Source of the DNA: Actinomycetes bacterium
Lineage (GTDB): Bacteria > Actinomycetota > Actinomycetes > Actinomycetales > Cellulomonadaceae
DNA: 5,168 nt
Direction: 5' to 3'
Assembly: GCA_023418375.1 (NCBI GenBank)
Contig: JAEZZV010000109.1
Span: 1-5,168, forward strand
Below are positions 1-4,528 of this stretch, piece after piece. Each line of letters starts with the position of its first letter. The first letter of the stretch is position 1. The notes below the pieces were generated by a model that saw nothing but the letters and a program-made list of their open reading frames with translations, was not told the origin of the DNA and ran no database searches. Both the position numbers and the translations under genes were made by a program.

Positions 1-1
1 G

Positions 2-85
2 GCCCAGGCAGCGGCCACCCCGGCGAAGGCGCCCGCGCGCCGGTCCAGCACGCCGCCCCCGCCGCCCCCGCCGCCGCAGGCCTGA
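2..85 (+). CDS. C-terminal tail of an upstream gene (partial)
   Basis: This is a partial reading frame that enters from the left edge and stops at TGA 83-85. The visible 27 residues are rich in Ala, Pro, Arg and Ser and end in eight consecutive prolines followed by Gln-Ala, which looks like a disordered C-terminal tail. Nearly every codon in this frame ends in G or C, as in the real genes of the window, but in sequence this rich in GC the neighbouring frame looks similar. The main support is the strong hairpin terminator that starts 34 bases after the stop, on the correct strand. No domain is visible, so the function cannot be named. Confidence 0.5.
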   Translation, partial: AQAAATPAKAPARRSSTPPPPPPPPQA

Positions 86-118
86 GCGAGGCCCCCACCC
101 CGGCGCACCCGCCGTGCG

Positions 119-146
119 AGACCCGCCGAGCCCGCTCGGCGGGTCT
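119..146 (+). terminator. Strong hairpin terminator
   Basis: A perfect 12-bp stem (119-130 pairing with 135-146) closes a 4-base loop, CCCG. The arms read AGACCCGCCGAG and CTCGGCGGGTCT. The T-rich tail is minimal (TCTT at 144-147), as is usual for GC-rich actinobacterial terminators. It follows the stop codon at 83-85 and precedes the next gene by about 77 bases, so it most likely ends the upstream transcript. The stem is symmetric and could also stop transcription from the other strand. Confidence 0.8.
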
Positions 147-223
147 TGCGGCTTCTCGGGCCGTCGGACCACGATCACGCTGTGCGGCCGCGCGTCGGCG
201 CGACCCCGACCCGAGGAGCGGGC

Positions 224-400
224 ATGGACATCGGCGACCTGGTCGGCAAGGCGAAGGACGCGCTGGACAAGAACGAGGGCGCCGTCGAGGGCGCGCTCGA
301 CAAGGTCGCCGACGTCGTCAAGGAGCGCACGGGCGACGACGTCGACGAGAAGGTCGACGCGGCCGTCGCCAAGGCTAAGGACGTCATCGGCAAGGACTGA
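224..400 (+). CDS. MT0933/Rv0909-like small antitoxin-family protein
   Basis: This is a 58-residue, highly charged, Lys/Asp/Ala-rich protein without Cys or Trp, predicted to be almost wholly helical. Its repeating pattern (GKAKDALDKNEG, ALDKVADVVKERTGDD, EKVDAAVAKAKDVIGKD) matches what I know of the actinobacterial MT0933/Rv0909 antitoxin-like family, whose members are about 55-65 residues. The start at 224 is chosen because GAGGAG (213-218) lies 5 bases upstream. A longer frame would begin inside the terminator stem. The Rv0909 relative in Mycobacterium is paired with an SRPBCC-fold partner, Rv0910. No such partner is adjacent here, because the downstream gene is deoD on the opposite strand. 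An antitoxin role is therefore only a family label. A CsbD-like or LEA-like stress protein is the alternative. Confidence 0.75.
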   Translation: MDIGDLVGKAKDALDKNEGAVEGALDKVADVVKERTGDDVDEKVDAAVAKAKDVIGKD

Positions 401-413
401 CCCGCCCGACGCC

Positions 414-450
414 GGGAGGGTCGCTCACCGCCTGCGCAGGGGATCCTCCC
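414..450. terminator. Weak possible terminator between convergent genes
   Basis: The 59-base gap between the convergent stop codons holds GGGAGG (414-419), which can pair with CCTCCC (445-450) around a 25-base loop. The loop itself contains the short palindrome CCTGCGCAGG (431-440). A competing hairpin, GGGG 439-442 with CCCC 448-451, is also possible. Its position between converging genes is right for a shared terminator, but the stems are short and the loops poor. Confidence 0.3.
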
Positions 451-459
451 CGACGCGCG

Positions 460-1233
460 TCAGGCGTTGGCGAAGGCCGCGAGGCCGAGTGCGACCGCCT
501 TGTCGAAGAGCTGCTCGCGCTCGGCGGACGACAGCGACTCGTCGCGGAAGAGCAGGTCGCTGATCGTGCAGATCGCGAGCGCCTCCTTGCCCTCCTGCGC
601 GGCGACGGCGTAGAGCCCGGCCGCCTCCATCTCGACGGCGAGCGTGCCGTGCTTGACGAGCAGCTCGTTCGTCAGGGGGCGGTCGGAGTAGAAGATGTCG
701 CTCGAGATGACCGGGCCCACGTAGACGGTGCCGTTCTTGCGGCGGCGGCGGCGCCCGGCCGCGGGGGCGTCGGCGGCGGGCTTCGCGTTCGTCCGGCGCC
801 CGACGCCGGCAGCCTCTGCCGCGGCGGCCGTCAGCGAGAAGGTCGCGCCCGCGCTGAAGTGGATCTGCGGGATCTTGTTGCCGACGATCGAGGAGTCGGT
901 GTGCGCGACGTTCGCGATGACGACGTCTCCCACCTCCAGGTGCGGGGCCATGCCGCCCGCCGTGCCGATCCGGATGATCCGCTCGACGCCGTAGAACCGG
1001 AACAGCTCGGTGGCGTAGATGCTGATCGAGGGGATGCCCATGCCCGAGGCCAGCACCGACACCGGGCGGCCGTCGAAGCTGCCCGTGTAGCCGAGGATGC
1101 CGCGCACGTCGCTGACGAGCCGGGCGTCCTCCAGCACCGTCTCGGCGATGCGCTGCGCCCGCTTCGGGTCGCCGGGCATGAGGACGTCGGGGGCGAAGTC
1201 GCCGGGCTCGGCGCTGATGTGCGGAGTGGCCAT
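460..1233 (-). CDS. deoD: DeoD-type purine nucleoside phosphorylase
   Basis: This cytosolic purine-salvage enzyme splits purine (deoxy)nucleosides with phosphate into free base and (deoxy)ribose 1-phosphate. The 257 residues align end to end with E. coli DeoD (239 aa), starting with MATPHI. Equivalent active-site residues are visible. His5 would come from the neighbouring subunit. Gly21, Arg25, Arg44, Arg88 and Thr91 form the phosphate site. Glu203 in VEMEAAG binds ribose. Asp226 (TISD) and Arg239 form the catalytic acid pair (E. coli Asp204/Arg217). Asp at 226, rather than the Asn of trimeric enzymes, predicts a hexamer accepting both 6-amino and 6-oxo purines. It differs from E. coli by a net insertion of about 21 residues at 146-168 that includes five consecutive arginines. 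No Shine-Dalgarno precedes the ATG, and a -10-like TAACCT sits 7 bases upstream, suggesting a leaderless message. It converges on the small gene at 224-400. Confidence 0.95.
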   Translation of the reverse strand: MATPHISAEPGDFAPDVLMPGDPKRAQRIAETVLEDARLVSDVRGILGYTGSFDGRPVSVLASGMGIPSISIYATELFRFYGVERIIRIGTAGGMAPHLEVGDVVIANVAHTDSSIVGNKIPQIHFSAGATFSLTAAAAEAAGVGRRTNAKPAADAPAAGRRRRRKNGTVYVGPVISSDIFYSDRPLTNELLVKHGTLAVEMEAAGLYAVAAQEGKEALAICTISDLLFRDESLSSAEREQLFDKAVALGLAAFANA

Positions 1234-1239
1234 GGGGCG

Positions 1240-1245
1240 AGGTTA
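1240..1245 (-). promoter_or_regulatory. -10 element for leaderless deoD transcript
   Basis: On the minus strand TAACCT (1245 to 1240) fits the actinobacterial TANNNT -10 pattern. It lies exactly where transcription would begin at the A of the deoD ATG (1233), with the last T at -7. No purine-rich ribosome binding site exists between it and the start codon, and no convincing -35 hexamer is visible. The same geometry recurs at the lmeA-like gene. Confidence 0.4.
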
Positions 1246-1324
1246 GCCGGACCTGCGGGCCGTCGTCGTGGGTCGGCCGTGCGGTGTCCCGGACCCCGAG
1301 CCCGGCGGTCGGCGAGCCGGCGCC

Positions 1325-1407
1325 GTCACCTGTCGCGGCGTCACGGCTCGAGCGGCGTCACGGGTCGAACGGCGTCACGGCGCGAGGCGCGTCACAGGTC
1401 GTGCGGG
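1325..1407. repeat. 17-bp direct tandem repeat, about five units
   Basis: GTCAC recurs at 1325, 1340, 1357, 1374 and 1391, so the last four units are exactly 17 bp long. The first unit is 15 bp, consistent with a 2-base deletion. The approximate consensus is GTCACGGSTCGARCGGC. Units at 1340 and 1357 differ at 2 of 17 positions, the third full unit differs from the first full one at 3, and the last at 4. The array lies in the spacer upstream of deoD, starting about 92 bases before its ATG, and its last unit overlaps the metS stop codon. ACCTGT (1328-1333) and ACAGGT (1394-1399) near the outer ends form a long-range inverted pair. It could be a regulator-binding array, a structured 3' end of the metPS message, or a simple slippage repeat. 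The rest of the spacer (1246-1324) holds only a weak 5-bp hairpin (1302-1306 with 1316-1320). Confidence 0.8.
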
Positions 1408-1517
1408 CGCTCGTCCTCCGCGCCGCCCTCGCGGCGCAGCCGCAGGATGCTGGCCGCCAGCCCGCCCCAGATGACCGCGGCGGAGATCAGCAGGAACGTC
1501 ACGGCGGTCCCGGTCAT
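1392..1517 (-). CDS. metS: MetS-like small subunit of methionine/alanine importer
   Basis: This 41-residue protein has one hydrophobic membrane segment (about residues 4-24, TAVTFLLISAAVIWGGLAAS), followed by a basic, charged cytoplasmic tail (LRLRREGG...). This fits the MetS family, which partners NSS transporters of the MetP type. In Corynebacterium glutamicum, MetP and MetS together import methionine and alanine. The start at 1517 is supported by AGGAG (1528-1524) 6 bases upstream. The ATG overlaps the metP stop in ATGA (1517-1514), implying translational coupling and equal dosage. The frame is open further upstream, but that part is antisense-like arginine-rich translation of metP's own 3' end and not a credible protein. 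The stop codon lies within the last unit of the tandem repeat. Confidence 0.9.
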   Translation of the reverse strand: MTGTAVTFLLISAAVIWGGLAASILRLRREGGAEDERPHDL

Positions 1518-3109
1518 CGCGGGCTCCTCTCGGTCGCGGCGGCCGGACCCAGCTCGTCGGGCACGAAGTCGTCGGGGCTGCGACGCCAGGGCACGAGCGC
1601 GAAGAGGATCGCGACCACCAGGCACAGCGCCACCGAGCCCCAGCCGAATGCGTTCAGGAACCAGGTCGGGTATCCCCCGTACCCGTCACCGATGCGTTCG
1701 ATCACCAGGCTTGTCAGCATGTAGCCGAGGAGGAGCGGGATCACGCCGCCCACCAGCACCCGCCACCAGGCGCCGACGTCGACGCCCGTCCGGGCGTTGA
1801 GGTGCGTCTGGAGCTCCCGCAGGCGCCGCAGGACGAGCCCGAGCAGCACGGCCATGACGATCGCCGAGAGGACGATCCCGACGTTGTTGACGTAGTGGTC
1901 CACGGTGTCGAGCAGCGGCACCCCCGTCGTCGTCGAGAACAGGAGCAGCGACACGACGGCCGCGACACCGCCGACGACCAGCGCGCCCTGGCGCACGCTG
2001 AGCCCGAACTTCTCCTGGAAGGCGGCCGAGACCACCTGCAGGATCGAGATGAGCGAGGTCATGCCGGCGAGCGCGAGCGAGCCGAAGAACAGCACGCCGA
2101 AGACCGGGCCGCCCGGCATCGTCGACAGGATCTGCGGGAAGGCGACGAACGCCAGGCCGATGCCCGTCTCCCCGCCCATCTCCTCGACCGGCATCCCGCT
2201 CTGCACGGACATGAACCCGAGCACCGCGAACACGCCGATGCCGGCCAGCAGCTCGAAGGAGGAGTTCGCGAAGCCGACAACCAGGCCCGTGGTCGTGAGG
2301 TTCGCCCGCCGCCGCAGGTACGACGAGTACGTGATCATGATCCCGAAGGCGATCGACAGCGAGAAGAAGATCTGGCTGTACGCGGCGATCCAGACGCCGG
2401 GGTCCCCGAGCGCCTCCCAGTCCGGCGTGAAGAACGCCGTCAGCCCCTCGCCTGCGCCCTCCAGCGTCACGGCCCGGACGACGAGGGCGCCGAACATGAC
2501 GACCAGCAGCGGGATCATCACGAAGTTCGCGCGCTCGAGGCCCCGCTTGACGCCGAACGCGACGATCGCCAGGGCCAGCACCCATACCACGACCAGCGGC
2601 GCAAGGACGCCCGGCACGACGTCCAGGCCCGGCGTGACGTCGTCCGCCACCTGCAGGTACTCCGCGAAGAGGAAGCCCTCCGGGTCGTCGCCCCACGCGA
2701 GGTCCACCGAGAACCACATGTACGCCAGCGCCCAGGCGAGGATCGCGGCGTAGTACGTCGCGATGACGAAGCTGATGGCCACCTGGAACCAGCCGAGACC
2801 CTCGGCCGGCTTCGCGATGCGCCGGAACGACGTCGGCGCCGACCCGCGGAACCGGTGCCCGATCGAGTAGTCGAGCCACAGGATCGGGATGCCCGCCGTG
2901 AGGAGCGCGACCAGGTAGGGGATGAGGAACGCGCCGCCCCCGTTCTCGTACGCGACGCCGGGGAACCGCCAGATGTTGCCGAGCCCGACCGCGGAGCCCA
3001 CCGCCGCGAGGATGAACCCCAGCTGGCCGGACCACTGCTCGCGGTGCCGTGGGGCGCCGGCGTCGTCGGGGGTCACGGCGTCGGGCGAGGTACCGCTCGT
3101 GTCGCTCAT
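1514..3109 (-). CDS. metP: MetP-like sodium-coupled methionine/alanine importer (NSS family)
   Basis: This is a 531-residue inner-membrane transporter of the neurotransmitter:sodium symporter (LeuT-fold) family. Twelve membrane segments can be read at roughly residues 27-49, 58-80, 107-134, 161-187, 193-212, 238-263, 272-300, 334-360, 373-393, 405-428, 449-472 and 488-508. Segment 1 has the family signature GLGNIWRFP with the sodium-binding Asn45 (LeuT Asn27). Segment 6 has the unwound FFSLSIAFG (Ser250, LeuT Thr254). Segment 7 has Asn282. Segment 8 has AGMTS with Thr351 and Ser352 for the second sodium. Glu286 occupies the chloride site, as LeuT Glu290 does. Coupling to metS by an ATGA overlap makes methionine/alanine the most likely substrates, though the sequence alone does not prove specificity. 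The start at 3109 has GAGGA (3119-3115) 5 bases upstream. The frame stays open far upstream only because stop codons are rare at this GC content. Confidence 0.93.
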   Translation of the reverse strand: MSDTSGTSPDAVTPDDAGAPRHREQWSGQLGFILAAVGSAVGLGNIWRFPGVAYENGGGAFLIPYLVALLTAGIPILWLDYSIGHRFRGSAPTSFRRIAKPAEGLGWFQVAISFVIATYYAAILAWALAYMWFSVDLAWGDDPEGFLFAEYLQVADDVTPGLDVVPGVLAPLVVVWVLALAIVAFGVKRGLERANFVMIPLLVVMFGALVVRAVTLEGAGEGLTAFFTPDWEALGDPGVWIAAYSQIFFSLSIAFGIMITYSSYLRRRANLTTTGLVVGFANSSFELLAGIGVFAVLGFMSVQSGMPVEEMGGETGIGLAFVAFPQILSTMPGGPVFGVLFFGSLALAGMTSLISILQVVSAAFQEKFGLSVRQGALVVGGVAAVVSLLLFSTTTGVPLLDTVDHYVNNVGIVLSAIVMAVLLGLVLRRLRELQTHLNARTGVDVGAWWRVLVGGVIPLLLGYMLTSLVIERIGDGYGGYPTWFLNAFGWGSVALCLVVAILFALVPWRRSPDDFVPDELGPAAATERSPR

Positions 3110-3152
3110 CGTCGTCCTCGGGAGTGCAGGGATGCCGTCCGGCTTTGACACG

Positions 3153-3158
3153 ACCGTA
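3153..3158 (-). promoter_or_regulatory. Possible -10 element of metPS
   Basis: TACGGT (3158 to 3153, minus strand) matches TANNNT and would start transcription near 3146, giving a leader of about 37 bases that contains the metP ribosome binding site. No good -35 hexamer is visible at 17-18 bases. It sits in the spacer downstream of the lmeA terminator, where a metPS promoter is expected. Confidence 0.3.
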
Positions 3159-3199
3159 GCCGTGAGGCCCGATGGCGCACCAGATCCGCGCCGGACGCC

Positions 3200-3230
3200 G
3201 CCGGGCGCGACGGCATCCGTTGCGCCCGGC
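3200..3230 (-). terminator. Hairpin terminator after the lmeA-like gene
   Basis: A perfect 9-bp outer stem (3200-3208 with 3222-3230, GCCGGGCGC/GCGCCCGGC) is followed by one mismatch on the minus strand (3209/3221) and four more pairs (3210-3213 with 3217-3220), with loop CAT at 3214-3216. It starts 4 bases beyond the stop of the lmeA-like gene and so most likely ends that transcript before metP. There is no clear U-tract. Confidence 0.7.
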
Positions 3231-3234
3231 CCGC

Positions 3235-3912
3235 TCAGCCGACGGCGGAGAGCGTGAGGTCGCTGCCCGACGCCGCGACCTCCAGGCCGCGGTCGACGAC
3301 CGTCACCCCCGTCAGGCTCATGTCCTCCGGCAGCCCGGACACCCGGAACCGCAGGCCCTGGAGCTGCGCCGTCAGATCGGCCGGCAGCTCGGTGCTCTCC
3401 ACCCGGAACCCGCCCAGCAGGAACGCCTCGACGTCGACGACGATGTCGCGGTCGTCGGCCGTCGCGCTGATCGCGACGTCGAGCGGCAGCCCGAGCACCG
3501 ACGCGGTGGCGAGCAGCTCGCCGTCGCGCACCTGGAGGTCGAGGTTCGCCAGACCGAGGGCGTCCTTCGCGGCCTCGGGCGTGACCAGTGCCGTCATCTC
3601 CGCCGTCCGCGCCGTGTACGGCGGCTCGGTACCGACGCCGTGCACCCGCACGACGACGTCCTCCAGCCGCAGGCCCTCGACCGTCGCCGCCGGGGCCGTC
3701 AGCCGCACGCTGTCCAGCGTGCCCGCCGCGACCTGGGTGAGGAACGGGAAGCCCTCGATCGTGACGTCGGGCTCCTGCTCGACGCCGGGGATCGCCTGCT
3801 GCACCTCCGCCGCGACGCGGTCCTCCGCCTCCCGGCGCAGCAGCGTGTCGGCGAGCAAGGCCCCACCCGCGACGACCGCGAGCACGACGAGGGTCCAGAC
3901 CAGGCGGCGCAT
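3235..3912 (-). CDS. LmeA-like DUF2993 phospholipid-binding protein
   Basis: This 225-residue protein has an N-terminal signal or anchor segment (MRRLVW, then hydrophobic 4-21) without a lipobox cysteine, so it is probably exported and either cleaved or membrane-tethered. The rest is a beta-rich domain of the DUF2993/LmeA family. The family's conserved patch is seen as IEGFPFLTQVAAGTLDSVRL (residues 52-71), followed by amphipathic strands such as LEDVVVRVHGV and later GFRVESTELPADL. In mycobacteria, LmeA is a cell-envelope phospholipid-binding protein needed for normal lipomannan/lipoarabinomannan elongation. Most Micrococcales lack those exact glycolipids, so the role here is best stated as envelope lipid binding. 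No Shine-Dalgarno precedes the ATG at 3912, and TAGCCT at 3924-3919 suggests a leaderless message. It is a single-gene unit closed by the hairpin at 3200-3230. Confidence 0.88.
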   Translation of the reverse strand: MRRLVWTLVVLAVVAGGALLADTLLRREAEDRVAAEVQQAIPGVEQEPDVTIEGFPFLTQVAAGTLDSVRLTAPAATVEGLRLEDVVVRVHGVGTEPPYTARTAEMTALVTPEAAKDALGLANLDLQVRDGELLATASVLGLPLDVAISATADDRDIVVDVEAFLLGGFRVESTELPADLTAQLQGLRFRVSGLPEDMSLTGVTVVDRGLEVAASGSDLTLSAVG

Positions 3913-3918
3913 GAGGGC

Positions 3919-3924
3919 AGGCTA
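3919..3924 (-). promoter_or_regulatory. -10 element for leaderless lmeA-like transcript
   Basis: TAGCCT (3924 to 3919, minus strand) fits TANNNT. Its last T is 7 bases from the A of the ATG at 3912, so transcription would begin at the start codon itself. There is no ribosome binding site in the intervening bases. The spacing is identical to that in front of deoD. Confidence 0.4.
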
Positions 3925-3951
3925 CGGACTGACCGCCGGCGCCGCCCACCG

Positions 3952-3993
3952 GGACCGGCGCACCGGTCCGCCCACCCAAACCCGTGGTGGGCG
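3952..3993. repeat. Two adjacent inverted repeats in a divergent promoter region
   Basis: The first dyad has arms GGACCGG (3952-3958) and CCGGTCC (3963-3969) with a 4-base spacer. The second has arms CGCCCACC (3969-3976) and GGTGGGCG (3986-3993) with a 9-base spacer, sharing base 3969 with the first. Both lie between the divergent starts at 3912 and 4048. They could be operators for either gene, or hairpins; no known operator consensus was recognised. Confidence 0.5.
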
Positions 3994-4005
3994 CGCGCCG
4001 ACGCG

Positions 4006-4025
4006 CCTACCCTGGGAAGGGTAGG
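4006..4025 (+). promoter_or_regulatory. -10 element embedded in a perfect palindrome
   Basis: TACCCT (4008-4013) matches TANNNT and predicts a start near 4020, leaving a leader of about 28 bases with GAGG (4038-4041) 6 bases before the ATG at 4048. The same bases form the left arm of a perfect 8-bp inverted repeat: CCTACCCT at 4006-4013 and AGGGTAGG at 4018-4025, with spacer GGGA. A protein bound here would cover the -10 and start site. The right arm would be in the message, but the full hairpin would not, which favours a DNA operator over an RNA structure. Confidence 0.45.
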
Positions 4026-4047
4026 GACGAGCGCAGCGAGGCGCGTC

Positions 4048-4506
4048 ATGACCGGATCGATGTTCTGGGTGGCACTGCCCATGACGGTCTACGGCCTGCT
4101 CGCGGTCAGCGTCCCCTCGCCCGAGCCCCGGGGGCTGCGCGGGCGTCTGCGCGCCTGGCGGGAGCGCCGTCGGGCACGCCGGGCCGACCTCCCGGACGAG
4201 GTCATCACGCCGCACCCGGCGGGCCCCGACCCCGACGACCCGCTCGCCGTGCTCGCCATCCAGGTGCGCCTCGGCGTGCTCGCCGACCACATCCGCGAGC
4301 TGGAGTCCGACGAGCGCGTCTGGGCGCGCGGCCGTCGGCTCGAGGCCGCGCAGGCGGCGTACGACGCCCTCCTCGACGAGGCCTGCCGGCTCGCGGGCAT
4401 CACGAGCCACCTGCCGCCCGCGGGCGGCCCCGGCCTGCGCCGCAACACCGAGCCGGACCGCTTCGAGGACGAGCTGGCCCTCGCCCAGCGCGGCTGGTCC
4501 TGGTAG
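4048..4506 (+). CDS. Membrane-anchored helical protein of unknown function
   Basis: I do not recognise this 152-residue protein. It begins with one hydrophobic segment (residues 5-22, MFWVALPMTVYGLLAVSV) and then a very basic stretch (28-45, RGLRGRLRAWRERRRARR), which by the positive-inside rule places the bulk in the cytoplasm. A Pro/Asp-rich linker (48-65) leads to two probable amphipathic helices (65-87 and 88-117) suited to coiled-coil contacts. The acidic C-terminus ends with aromatic GWSW. There are no enzyme motifs. The start at 4048 is supported by GAGG 6 bases upstream and an apparent -10 at 4008. A second in-frame ATG at 4060 is possible. The upstream part of the open frame is antisense to the lmeA-like gene and is excluded. 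It converges on sbcC with a 22-base gap. Confidence 0.75.
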   Translation: MTGSMFWVALPMTVYGLLAVSVPSPEPRGLRGRLRAWRERRRARRADLPDEVITPHPAGPDPDDPLAVLAIQVRLGVLADHIRELESDERVWARGRRLEAAQAAYDALLDEACRLAGITSHLPPAGGPGLRRNTEPDRFEDELALAQRGWSW

Positions 4507-4523
4507 CCGGCCGAACGACCGGC
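4506..4523. terminator. Short hairpin between convergent genes (weak)
   Basis: GCCGG (4506-4510) can pair with CCGGC (4519-4523) around an 8-base loop, filling most of the 22-base gap between the convergent stop codons. It includes the last base of the plus-strand stop. The stem is only 5 bp, so a role as a shared terminator is inferred mainly from position. Confidence 0.3.
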
Positions 4524-4528
4524 GCGCG

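Noticed and set aside
114..563. 149-residue plus-strand open frame
   Set aside because: It is extremely Arg/Thr/Ser-rich, runs through the terminator hairpin, and overlaps the 58-residue gene and the end of deoD in other frames. This is the usual shadow in high-GC DNA.
1357..1373. LexA (SOS) box suggested by TCGAAC in the repeat unit
   Set aside because: Only one half-site is present. The matching GTTCGA half at the proper spacing is absent, and other repeat units lack TCGAAC.
1325..1407. CRISPR array
   Set aside because: The repeats are contiguous 17-bp units with no unique spacers and no cas genes nearby.
1802..3148. 448-residue plus-strand open frame antisense to metP
   Set aside because: The translation is a low-complexity Arg/Asp/His/Glu-rich string with no domain, while the minus strand encodes an unmistakable NSS transporter.
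3145..3150. Consensus -35 hexamer TTGACA on the plus strand
   Set aside because: No acceptable -10 element follows at 16-18 bases and no plus-strand gene begins nearby. It lies in the leader region of metP on the opposite strand and is likely a chance match.
3110..3979. N-terminal extension of metP making an 821-residue protein
   Set aside because: The added part is Gly/Arg-rich nonsense overlapping the lmeA-like gene in another frame. The start at 3109 has a good ribosome binding site and gives the normal family length.
3699..4082. Minus-strand 127-residue frame across the divergent promoter region
   Set aside because: It overlaps the lmeA-like gene out of frame and has biased Arg/Ser composition without any recognisable domain.
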